DNA of 21,793 nucleotides from Alphaproteobacteria bacterium (GTDB lineage Bacteria; Pseudomonadota; Alphaproteobacteria; Holosporales; Holosporaceae), in contig VGCF01000009.1 of NCBI GenBank assembly GCA_016870135.1, forward strand, positions 1 through 21,793, read 5' to 3'. The first letter of the stretch is position 1, and each line of letters starts with the position of its first letter. The notes under the pieces were generated by a model. The model ran no database searches, was not told where the DNA came from, and was given only the letters and a program-made list of their open reading frames with translations. The position numbers and the translations under genes are program-made. Shown in pieces: positions 1 through 6,580 of the stretch.

Positions 1-202
1 TGTTCAAATTTAACCCGTTTTGTTCCAGAACATCCGATTCTAGTTCATCAGAGTACACGTGCAGCTGGGGGTAGAGAGCCTGTTGTGCGCCTGTCTTGGG
101 CAATCCTGATGGACTTGTTTTTTGAGTTTTGGAGGGGAGCACAAGGACGCCTGGGCGTTGTGCGCACCCCGATGCCAAAAGCATCAATATCAGGTATATC
201 AG
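1..202 (-). CDS. Possible lipoprotein reading frame, partial at left edge
   Basis: An open frame on the minus strand runs without a stop from an upstream TAG (242-244) to the left edge. It reads a short hydrophobic stretch, then a lipobox-like LLASGC (Cys codon 164-166), then a polar segment rich in Pro, Gln, Thr and Ser, as expected for a lipoprotein linker. The position downstream of rnc on the same strand would allow co-transcription. Weak points are clear: there is no in-frame ATG or GTG far enough upstream. A CTG at 200-202 follows an AAGGGGG stretch, and a TTG at 185-187 would leave a signal peptide of only a few residues. No basic n-region is seen. It may be a 5'-damaged gene or a chance frame. 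No family recognised. Confidence 0.3.
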   Translation of the reverse strand, partial: MIYLILMLLASGCAQRPGVLVLPSKTQKTSPSGLPKTGAQQALYPQLHVYSDELESDVLEQNGLNLN

Positions 203-303
203 GTTATGTACCCCCTTATCTGGTGAGGTGCATGGATTTTCTAGTGAGAGGTTTCGTACAGAGGTGCGCAGAAGGTAAGCTAGCTGAGTCATAACGTCTC
301 CCC

Positions 304-510
304 CTATACAGGAATGTCTGACGCACAGTAAAAATCCAATGCCGCTGATGCAGCCCGTTGTTCTGCTTCACGTTTGGATTGTCCCGTACCTGTAGGATCG
401 GCTTGGGTGGACCCAGCAGGCATGAATTTTTTAGCGATGTCCTGCAAGGCGTGCAAAAAGTATGCCAACGGGGTACCTCTATACAGAATGGTCTGATAGG
501 TGATAAAAAT
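304..510 (-). pseudogene. Diverged partial duplicate of the rnc 3' end (dsRBD tail)
   Basis: The minus strand between the rnc stop and the possible lipoprotein encodes a second copy of the end of RNase III. Its frame reads GTGQSKREAEQRAA, then an ALDFY segment and a TAG at 304-306, against the same motifs in rnc. Bases 350-394 are identical to 525-569 inside rnc (45 of 45); both flanks are clearly similar but diverged. Upstream the copy keeps the spacing of a double-stranded-RNA-binding domain (a P-x-x-Y motif, then GTG-x-SK-x-EAE), but the GPSH stretch of rnc is missing. The frame is open from 510 (after a stop at 511-513), overlaps the end of rnc by about 30 bases in another frame, and has no obvious start signal. 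A remnant of tandem duplication is the simplest reading. Whether any product is made is unknown. Confidence 0.7.
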
Positions 511-1195
511 CTAATGCAGATTGGGCAGCCCGTTGTTCTGCTTCACGTTTGGATTGTCCCGTACCTGTAAAGGATTGGGTTGGGTTGATATCCAGGCGGA
601 TGTGAAAAACGGGGCTGTGGCTGGGCCCGCTTTGCGAAAGCAAATGATAATGGGGAAGGGGATGTTTCAGGCCTTGCAGGTACTCTTGTAATGCAGACTT
701 GGCGTCGGTTACAGGTGGCACGGCATGATCGTCCAGTAATGGAGACCATATTCGTCGAATCAGCGTTTGTGCCTCTTGCAAACCTGAATCCAAATAAACT
801 GCACCCAACAATGCCTCGCAACAATCGGCCATGACACGGCTGTGATACATCATTTCTGTATCCGACAGGATATAATGGGATAAGTTTAAAGATTGGGCAA
901 CGGTGTTTAACGCTGTGCGATTGACCATATTGGCCAAGCGTTTGGTTAAATGGCCTTCGAAATCATCGGGGAACAATTCGTATAACCAGTGGGCAATGAC
1001 AAGGCCTAATACACGGTCACCTAAAAATTCCAGGCGCTGAAATCGTAACCCCCCCGCACTGGGGTGGGTTAATGCTTTTTCCAACAATGTCTGATCTTGA
1101 AACGTATAGGATAAAACCTGTTCCAAACCGTCAATGGATCGCTTGGCCTGAAAAGATGCACCATCAGAAATGCGCTTGGATAGGCGGGTTCTCAT
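479..1195 (-). CDS. rnc: Ribonuclease III
   Basis: RNase III cleaves double-stranded RNA, including rRNA precursors and structured mRNA leaders, as a homodimer in the cytoplasm. The 238 residues are a normal length. The catalytic domain holds the signature RLEFLGD (residues 54-60; Glu56 and Asp60 are metal ligands) and ADCCEALLGAVYLD (123-136; Asp124 and Glu127). The C-terminal double-stranded-RNA-binding domain (about 164-232) has GPSH and the typical GTGQSKREAEQ-x-AA ending. The ATG overlaps the lepB stop by one base (TGATG), so translation is probably coupled and the two form an operon, as in many proteobacteria; era, often next, is not seen. A partial copy of its own 3' end follows directly. 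Confidence 0.97.
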   Translation of the reverse strand: MRTRLSKRISDGASFQAKRSIDGLEQVLSYTFQDQTLLEKALTHPSAGGLRFQRLEFLGDRVLGLVIAHWLYELFPDDFEGHLTKRLANMVNRTALNTVAQSLNLSHYILSDTEMMYHSRVMADCCEALLGAVYLDSGLQEAQTLIRRIWSPLLDDHAVPPVTDAKSALQEYLQGLKHPLPHYHLLSQSGPSHSPVFHIRLDINPTQSFTGTGQSKREAEQRAAQSALDFYHLSDHSV

Positions 1196-2145
1196 CAGGT
1201 TTTGGCCTGAACGGAGGGTGCTGGCTGCAATGATGAGGACGGTTCTGGGCTTGCGTTCTGTGCAGAATCTGTCGTTATGGCCTTGTCAGACTGGGTTGCA
1301 TCTGGGGTAAATTCAGGTTGAATACGCTGATAACCAGAACGATTCAGACGAATCTTAAAGGGCAACAAGAACCATGTCCATGGTTTACTCCAATAGATGT
1401 CTTCATGATTGATGGACAGATAGGTGAACAATGGGCGACCCAGCAGGTAATCTTTGTGGATAAATCCAAGACGGCCCATGTCTCGACTGTCCCCTGAACC
1501 ATCTGGATTATCGCCAATGACGAAAAAGTGGTCAGGTGGGATTTGGTATTCAGGCGTATTGTCCGAATCAGGCTGACCGAATTCGTATTGTTTAAAAATA
1601 TCGTACTGGACAGTGCCCCCTTCTGTGGGCAATGTGGCGGTGTAAATGTCACCTCTGACCGCGCGTTTGCCATCATATTGGGTTACACCAGATTCCTTCA
1701 GTTTTAACGGCAAGGGTTTGCCATTAAGATGGAATATGCCATTGATCATTTGGACACGATCTCCGGGTAATCCCACCACACGTTTAATAAAATCCTGAGT
1801 GGTATCGTATGGGCAGGTAAACACCACCACATCGCCACGTTTGGGCATGGTTTCGCCACCAATTTTTCCGGAAAAATAATTGATGTATCCGCCACCCAAA
1901 AAGCTGTATCTGGACCAACCGTACGTTGGTTTCCATAAAATAGGGAAATCGCCAACTTGCATTGTGGGCAACATTGACCCTGATGGCACACGACAAGGGG
2001 TAATCACTAAACAGCGAACAATTAATGCAATCAGACAAAACAGGCCAAATTGACGCCATTCCCGCAGGGTTTTTTGTCGATCTGTTTCTGGAAACTCCTT
2101 GAAACCAGCATGCTTGGAATGGTCGGATGGTGTGGGTCTATTCAT
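1195..2145 (-). CDS. lepB: Signal peptidase I
   Basis: This inner-membrane serine protease removes signal peptides from exported proteins. One transmembrane segment lies near residues 33-50 (FGLFCLIALIVRCLVI). Box B reads PSGSMLPTM with the nucleophile Ser57. Box D reads KRVVGLPGD with the general base Lys121. Box E is seen in the GDN-x5-GDSRDMG region near residue 213 onward. At 316 residues it fits the family. The last ~30 residues are Ser, Ala and Pro rich and look disordered. The ATG at 2143-2145 is the first good start; the ribosome-binding site before it is weak. It is first of the lepB-rnc pair, the two coding regions sharing one base. Cell-wall, BAM and lipoprotein substrates all depend on the export pathway it serves. 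Confidence 0.97.
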   Translation of the reverse strand: MNRPTPSDHSKHAGFKEFPETDRQKTLREWRQFGLFCLIALIVRCLVITPCRVPSGSMLPTMQVGDFPILWKPTYGWSRYSFLGGGYINYFSGKIGGETMPKRGDVVVFTCPYDTTQDFIKRVVGLPGDRVQMINGIFHLNGKPLPLKLKESGVTQYDGKRAVRGDIYTATLPTEGGTVQYDIFKQYEFGQPDSDNTPEYQIPPDHFFVIGDNPDGSGDSRDMGRLGFIHKDYLLGRPLFTYLSINHEDIYWSKPWTWFLLPFKIRLNRSGYQRIQPEFTPDATQSDKAITTDSAQNASPEPSSSLQPAPSVQAKT

Positions 2146-2163
2146 CAGGGTTCTGGATTCAAT

Positions 2164-2169
2164 AGTATA
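2164..2169 (-). promoter_or_regulatory. Candidate -10 element for lepB-rnc
   Basis: TATACT on the minus strand, about 20 bases before the lepB ATG. No convincing -35 hexamer is seen at 16-18 bases upstream, so this is only a candidate. The rest of the 2146-2389 gap shows no gene; it contains an odd palindrome GATCA-G-TGATC (2298-2308) of unknown meaning. Confidence 0.3.
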
Positions 2170-2389
2170 TCATGGTCTGATCATAATTCAGCATGTCATA
2201 AAAATCTACTGATTTGACACCTGGTGACTTGAATTCATGGGATTGGCCATAGGACTATGCCATCGTTACACATCACGGTGGAGTCCGCGGAAAATAAGAT
2301 CAGTGATCAAAGATTATCCTTGGGCAGTTAGATGGCCTGTGACAACGCTTTTGGTGTGAAAAAAAACAGGAGAAAATGGCGTAACAATG

Positions 2390-2461
2390 TGCCGCTGGAG
2401 AGAATCGGACTCTCGACCTCACCCTTACCAAGGGTACGCTCTACCACTGAGCTACAACGGC
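2390..2461 (-). tRNA. tRNA-Thr (anticodon GGT)
   Basis: The minus strand folds as a 72-base cloverleaf. The acceptor arm pairs GCCGTTG with CAGCGGC (one G-T pair). The D arm is GCTC/GAGC around AGTGGTA. The anticodon arm is TACCC/GGGTG with loop TTGGTAA, giving anticodon GGT for threonine ACC/ACU codons. The T arm is GAGAG/CTCTC around TCCGATT. The discriminator base is A. The 3' CCA is not encoded (the sequence continues CATTG), so it must be added by nucleotidyltransferase. It begins within the last codons of birA, so it is probably cut from the birA transcript by RNase P. A run of eight T on the transcribed side lies about 24 bases past its end, without a stem of its own. Confidence 0.97.
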
Positions 2462-3297
2462 TTTACGATCTCATTATACTCTGTTCTTTTTAAAATGCAA
2501 AGCGTCAACACATCGTACTCTTGGCACGCCTGTTCAGAATGCACAACCAGGCGACCTGATGGTGCAATGCCCTGACACATGCCTTGTACAGAACCCGACG
2601 CGGTAGTACACAACACCTCTTGGCCGCATTCACGTAAACGGCGGTTAATGGCATGGCATAGGTTTGGGCTAAGCAACCCCCCATTTGCGATAACCTCACA
2701 GTATCGTTTTTGTAATTGATCCTGGATACGCCACAAGAGGGCGGATAAATCCAGACTGGGTTCACCGGTATTGACCCAGCTGTTGATGGGTCGGTTCTGT
2801 GGCGTGTGGGTATGTAGCGTATTGATGTTCAGTCCAAAACTGATGATACAGGTATGCAGCGGTGTTCCCCAGTGACGATCAATCAGGATGCCACCTAATT
2901 TGTTTTCATCCAAAAAAATATCGTTCACCCATTTTAACTGACAGCGCTCTGAAACACTGTCAGCAATGGCCAAAGCCGTCACAAGGGCAAGAGGAGGCAA
3001 AACAGGCAGAGGGGGCCACACACAGATCAAGCTGGCGTACAATCCACCAGGTGGGCAAAAAAAACCTTTGCTCTCCTGACCTCTGCCTCCTGTTTGTTGA
3101 TTCGCGCGCAACCAAACCCACATATCGGGACGTAATTTTTGAACAGAAAAGGGCATCCAGTCTTCTGCCCCTCTTTCTATCCAATGTTGGGCCATGGTGT
3201 GGCTGGAACACAGCGTTGGTGCGTGAATGACATGCCTGGTGGTGGCGCCACAGGGTTCTGACCACCAAGGGACTATGGATGAATGGGGGCGGACCAT
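2452..3297 (-). CDS. birA: Biotin--[acetyl-CoA-carboxylase] ligase, no N-terminal DNA-binding domain
   Basis: BPL/BirA activates biotin as biotinyl-AMP and attaches it to the AccB carrier of acetyl-CoA carboxylase. The catalytic core shows QQTGGRGQ (67-74, the biotinyl-AMP loop, normally GRGRxG), GGLYASL, LKWVNDIFLDENKLGGILID (121-140, with Lys122 of the KWPND motif) and SFGLNIN (153-159). The C-terminal domain seems to end near DVLTL (262-266). There is no N-terminal winged helix, so it is an enzyme without the repressor role of E. coli BirA. The last ~15 residues run past the usual end, and the TAG stop (2452-2454) lies within tRNA-Thr, an overlap of 10 bases. The ATG at 3295-3297 has no clear ribosome-binding site; the residues just after it look non-conserved, so the start is less sure. 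accD in this window belongs to the same pathway. Confidence 0.9.
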   Translation of the reverse strand: MVRPHSSIVPWWSEPCGATTRHVIHAPTLCSSHTMAQHWIERGAEDWMPFSVQKLRPDMWVWLRANQQTGGRGQESKGFFCPPGGLYASLICVWPPLPVLPPLALVTALAIADSVSERCQLKWVNDIFLDENKLGGILIDRHWGTPLHTCIISFGLNINTLHTHTPQNRPINSWVNTGEPSLDLSALLWRIQDQLQKRYCEVIANGGLLSPNLCHAINRRLRECGQEVLCTTASGSVQGMCQGIAPSGRLVVHSEQACQEYDVLTLCILKRTEYNEIVKPL

Positions 3298-3358
3298 AAA
3301 TTTGACATTTTATGACAGTGTGCCTGAAAAAACAATCCAACAAAAGAGATACGCAGAG

Positions 3359-3401
3359 ACAAGAAAGGTGCATACAGATGGGCATCACTGTCCTTTCTTG
3401 T
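3359..3401. repeat. Perfect 10-base inverted repeat, possible operator or hairpin
   Basis: ACAAGAAAGG (3359-3368) and CCTTTCTTGT (3392-3401) are exact complements, separated by 23 bases that contain a smaller GATG/CATC inverted repeat. The right arm overlaps the -35 box of the promoter before the PpiD-like gene. It sits between the divergent birA and PpiD-like genes. A protein-binding operator is possible; a role is inferred only from position. Confidence 0.4.
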
Positions 3402-3427
3402 GATCGAGTATAAAACCAAGCTATACT
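3398..3427 (+). promoter_or_regulatory. Sigma-70-type promoter for the PpiD-like gene
   Basis: TTGTGA (3398-3403) and TATACT (3422-3427) are separated by 18 bases, 30 bases upstream of the start codon. The -10 is close to consensus. Confidence 0.6.
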
Positions 3428-3457
3428 GAAAATTAAAGACAAATAAAGGACGTCCCT

Positions 3458-5131
3458 ATGGTGATGGAGCGCGAAAAATCCCATTCTAAGTATGGTCAAT
3501 GGATGATTGGTGTGATGCTATTGGCTTATCTATCTACTTCTTTTGATCTGAGGTTTTTTTCCTTTCGATCACCGCTGATTACGGTTGGAAATATCAAATT
3601 TCGTGAAAACGATATCAAGCAAGCCCTCAGAGAAGCCAAAGCCCATGGTCAGTTAATGTTGATGTCGGATCAGGGGGGTGACAAGTATTGGTTGCGAAAA
3701 ATCTTGAATGATGCCATGTGGGATCAAGAAGTCAAGGAAAAAGGCATAGAGGTTTCCCAAACACAAGCCAAAAAATCGTTGCGTGAAAAGATGTGCTTTT
3801 TGGACGAATCTGGACGACTCAATTTAACCAGGTTAAAGGCATTTTATCAAAAAAATCCGATTTTTTTGAGATCTGATATGCAATCAGCCGATGATTTTAC
3901 CCTGACAAAGCAAACAGCAAACGATGTATTGTTCAGAGGTAATGCCAATTTATTAGATCCAGAAGATCGCTTTGACCAAGCCAGAATGGATGCCTTTTTA
4001 CGTAACAATGGGGTGACGTTGCTGCAAATGGTTGCTGCAGAACAACGCGCTTTGGGTCGCATGATGTTGAAACGGGCGCTGGCTAGAACTGTATTTTTAC
4101 CCATGTTTTACAAGGAACATGCCGAAAAGGGAATGCGGCAAACACGATCGTGGCGATCCAAGTTTTTTGCCTTTGATTATTCCGGTGTATCCGACACCGT
4201 CATTCCTCAAAAAGAAACCACAGACTTTGTTCAAAAGGCTCCTCAGTGGATGCGTGTTGCCCCGGAAATGCGGACGTTTCGTCTGATGCTGACGCCGAAT
4301 TTCTCTACGACGTCTCCTACATCTAAAAAATACACCCATGACGAGATTAAGGTCTTGATCCAAGATGCGGTTGGGGCAGGGCAGAGCATTCAAGATGTGG
4401 CCAAAGACAAAGGATGGCTCGTTGGGGAAATCACTTGCAGTATGGCATCCAAAGGGTTAGATTTTGCACCCATTTCCTGGCGGCGTTCCGATGGATCAGA
4501 ATGGACATTGCCAGAAGGTGTTCAGTCCAAAATCCTAGAAGGTGTTTTTTCTGGGAAAGAGGGCGATATTTTTAATCTGCCCGTTATGACGGGTGGAATG
4601 GCTTGGATCCAGATACAACGCATTGCAGGTTCCCGCCCTTTAAACCAGAAAGAGCTTTATGCGGCCGCCGAATATCAGATGAAAATAGAAAAAGTTCAAC
4701 ATACGGCCAAAGAAAAGGCCACACATTTTGAACAAAACATCAAGAAAAAAGAAATGACGTCGCATACTTTGGGTGCCGGCGAAAAAATACCTGATACCCT
4801 TTCGCCAGAGCTGGTGATGTATGTATTTCAAATGACACCCCCGCCTGTAACCTCTGTGGTCAAGACATCTGCAGGATATTTTGTGATCGAGCTGACCGAC
4901 ATCATCACAAAAAAACGCGCCAATTCTGATGAAAAACTATCCAAATACAATCTGTTAGATCGGGAATGGAAAGAACAGTTCTTGACGGCCTATGAAGAGA
5001 AATTGCGCCAGAAATACCGCATGGATTTCAGTGAAAAGGTATCAGAAAACGCTTATTTATCTGGGATTTTAGGTCAATCAAAAGAGCAACCCGATTCAGG
5101 TGATGATGGGGGCCAGGGGTATGATGATTAA
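3458..5131 (+). CDS. PpiD/SurA-like membrane-anchored periplasmic foldase
   Basis: The protein of 557 residues has a short positive N-terminus and one membrane segment (about 13-29), with the rest predicted periplasmic. Residues 40-210 resemble the SurA_N/PpiD chaperone region: ITVGNIKFRENDIKQAL, then a WDQEVKEKGIEVSQ helix, then two similar stretches (119-133 and 170-184) sharing R-x-D/N-x-x-R-x-x-AF. Residues ~265-390 are laid out like a PpiD parvulin domain (PEMRTFRLML; GQSIQDVAKDKGW; VFSGKEGD), but the classic parvulin active-site motifs are not evident, so it may be a chaperone without isomerase activity. Residues ~448-530 carry the usual PpiD ending (SVVKTSAGYFVIELTDI, then a long helix). 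The tail is Gly/Asp rich. The ATG follows AAAGGA with 7-base spacing. The likely job is folding newly exported proteins, including BAM substrates. Name uncertain, family fairly sure. Confidence 0.8.
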   Translation: MVMEREKSHSKYGQWMIGVMLLAYLSTSFDLRFFSFRSPLITVGNIKFRENDIKQALREAKAHGQLMLMSDQGGDKYWLRKILNDAMWDQEVKEKGIEVSQTQAKKSLREKMCFLDESGRLNLTRLKAFYQKNPIFLRSDMQSADDFTLTKQTANDVLFRGNANLLDPEDRFDQARMDAFLRNNGVTLLQMVAAEQRALGRMMLKRALARTVFLPMFYKEHAEKGMRQTRSWRSKFFAFDYSGVSDTVIPQKETTDFVQKAPQWMRVAPEMRTFRLMLTPNFSTTSPTSKKYTHDEIKVLIQDAVGAGQSIQDVAKDKGWLVGEITCSMASKGLDFAPISWRRSDGSEWTLPEGVQSKILEGVFSGKEGDIFNLPVMTGGMAWIQIQRIAGSRPLNQKELYAAAEYQMKIEKVQHTAKEKATHFEQNIKKKEMTSHTLGAGEKIPDTLSPELVMYVFQMTPPPVTSVVKTSAGYFVIELTDIITKKRANSDEKLSKYNLLDREWKEQFLTAYEEKLRQKYRMDFSEKVSENAYLSGILGQSKEQPDSGDDGGQGYDD

Positions 5132-5136
5132 GCAAG

Positions 5137-5250
5137 GGTGGGGGTGTTGAACGCCCCTTGGTTGATTCTGTAGATAATGCGATGCCTGTGGCTTGTTGGG
5201 CTGTATGTCTTGTTGTTTGTTATTGTCTGTTTCATCCCCACACCCCCACC
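5137..5250. repeat. 11-base inverted repeat spanning the convergent intergenic region
   Basis: GGTGGGGGTGT (5137-5147) and ACACCCCCACC (5240-5250) are exact complements with 92 bases between them. They flank the space between two convergent genes (PpiD-like and alr). The left arm competes with the local hairpin at 5140-5158. Function unknown. Confidence 0.4.
5140..5158 (+). terminator. Candidate terminator hairpin after the PpiD-like gene
   Basis: GGGGGTGT and ACGCCCCT fold around a TGA loop as an 8-pair stem with two G-T pairs, starting 9 bases after the stop codon. The downstream side is only moderately T-rich, so termination strength is doubtful. Confidence 0.35.
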
Positions 5251-5306
5251 TGTTTATTCGCTTAAAAACAGAGATCTAGAGGATTCTTGATGAACACCGG
5301 GGATGT

Positions 5307-6467
5307 CTAGATTTCCATTCTATTCCAAGACTGACTGGGTGTTTGTTCGTTGGGTTTACACCCATGTTCGTGGGGATCATTGGTCCAAAAAGACCGGACT
5401 CGGTTATGTAGCCCTGTTAAAAGGGCATGACTGTGTTCTTGGGTAAAGGGTGCGATGGTTTCTATGGGTAAGTTTTCTCCCCACAGGGTTATGCTGTCCC
5501 CAACGGTTGCCCCTGGGCAAGAGCGTAAATCAACGGCCAGCATATCCATTGAAACACGACCAATCAAGGGGCATAATGTGTCATTAACCCGCACAGGTGT
5601 TCCATTGCGTGCCGTCAAAGGATACCCGTCGCCATATCCAATGGGCACAATGCCGATGGTCATCAATTCAGGACAGGAGTATGTTTCGTTATACCCCACT
5701 GTGTCGCCAGCTTGAACCGTATAGACCGATATCAGCTGGGATTTCAACGTCATCACAGGGCGCAGACCAAAATCTTGACCCATGGCGTAATCGTATGGAT
5801 GGACACCATACATTAATAATCCAGGGCGAACATAATCGTAAAAATCGCCATATCGATTCACAATGCCGCCAGAATTACATAAACTGACGGGGCCGGAAAA
5901 ATCGGGTATAGAGCCCACAATATCGCGAAATGCTGTGGACTGTTGTGTGGTTTTTTCAGAGTGCGCTTGCTCGCTGGATGCAAAATGAGACATCAGTCCG
6001 ATGTCGCCCTGAATGCGTGGATTATGACGCAACAGAGCGTATAATTTTGGGATATCATGGGGAAAAAAACCCAAACGATTCATGCCGGTATTGATTTTCA
6101 ACCAAATGCGGATCCTTTGATGGGGTTCCAGTGTATCCAGCCATTGAATTTGGCTGATATGGTGAATCACAACCTCGCAACGATGGTATGCAGCAACAGC
6201 CCATTCTTTTGCTTCAAAAACACCTTCGGCTAACATAATTGGGGTCTGTAATCCAATGGTCCGCAAGATGATGGCCTCGTCCAGCGATGCCACACCAAAC
6301 ATATGAACGACAGGGGCTATGCGCGCACTGACCGAGCGAATGCCATGACCATAAGCATTGGCCTTGACCATGGCGATGATGCGGCTGTGCCCGATCCTGT
6401 TTTGGATCAAGGCAATATTGTGTAATAAATGCTCATGGGACAACACAACGTTTGTGGGCCGGGCCAT
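5307..6467 (-). CDS. alr: Alanine racemase
   Basis: A PLP enzyme that interconverts L- and D-alanine and so supplies D-alanine for peptidoglycan. The PLP lysine is in MVKANAYGHG (Lys35, with Tyr39). Other family marks are LKINTGMNRLG (123-133), CNSGGIV (197-203), DYVRPGLLMYGVHP (211-224), the second catalytic tyrosine in GYGDGY (Tyr278) and GRVSMDML (303-310). At 386 residues it is slightly longer than usual, from a polar tail after RVRSFW that is rich in His, Gln, Pro and Asn. It has its own promoter in front, although the symporter gene lies 113 bases upstream on the same strand. Presence of alr means the cell still makes a peptidoglycan precursor step rather than having lost its wall. Confidence 0.96.
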   Translation of the reverse strand: MARPTNVVLSHEHLLHNIALIQNRIGHSRIIAMVKANAYGHGIRSVSARIAPVVHMFGVASLDEAIILRTIGLQTPIMLAEGVFEAKEWAVAAYHRCEVVIHHISQIQWLDTLEPHQRIRIWLKINTGMNRLGFFPHDIPKLYALLRHNPRIQGDIGLMSHFASSEQAHSEKTTQQSTAFRDIVGSIPDFSGPVSLCNSGGIVNRYGDFYDYVRPGLLMYGVHPYDYAMGQDFGLRPVMTLKSQLISVYTVQAGDTVGYNETYSCPELMTIGIVPIGYGDGYPLTARNGTPVRVNDTLCPLIGRVSMDMLAVDLRSCPGATVGDSITLWGENLPIETIAPFTQEHSHALLTGLHNRVRSFWTNDPHEHGCKPNEQTPSQSWNRMEI

Positions 6468-6494
6468 AAAGACGCCTTGTAATGGGTTTATAAC

Positions 6495-6525
6495 AGTATA
6501 ACGAAACAGGGGGCAAAAGAGTCAA
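6495..6525 (-). promoter_or_regulatory. Candidate promoter for alr
   Basis: On the minus strand TTGACT (6520-6525) and TATACT (6495-6500) lie 19 bases apart, or 18 if TTATAC is taken as the -10, ending about 27 bases before the alr ATG. Both boxes are good; the spacing is slightly long. Confidence 0.5.
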
Positions 6526-6580
6526 CCCAAAGATGGCGCCCCCCCAGAGCGCGCACCCCCAGAACCACTGGATGTCGTGA

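Noticed and set aside
85..294. 69-codon plus-strand open frame
   Set aside because: No ribosome-binding site, no recognisable motif, and it lies opposite a minus-strand frame with a lipobox. Considered chance.
2359..2366. Run of eight A as a terminator T-run for birA-tRNA-Thr
   Set aside because: On the transcribed strand it is a T-run, but no stem directly precedes it; kept only as a remark under the tRNA.
2960..3499. 179-codon minus-strand frame across the birA start and the intergenic region
   Set aside because: It is out of frame with birA, covers the promoter of the PpiD-like gene, and has Cys/His-rich random-looking content. It is a shadow of birA and its upstream region.
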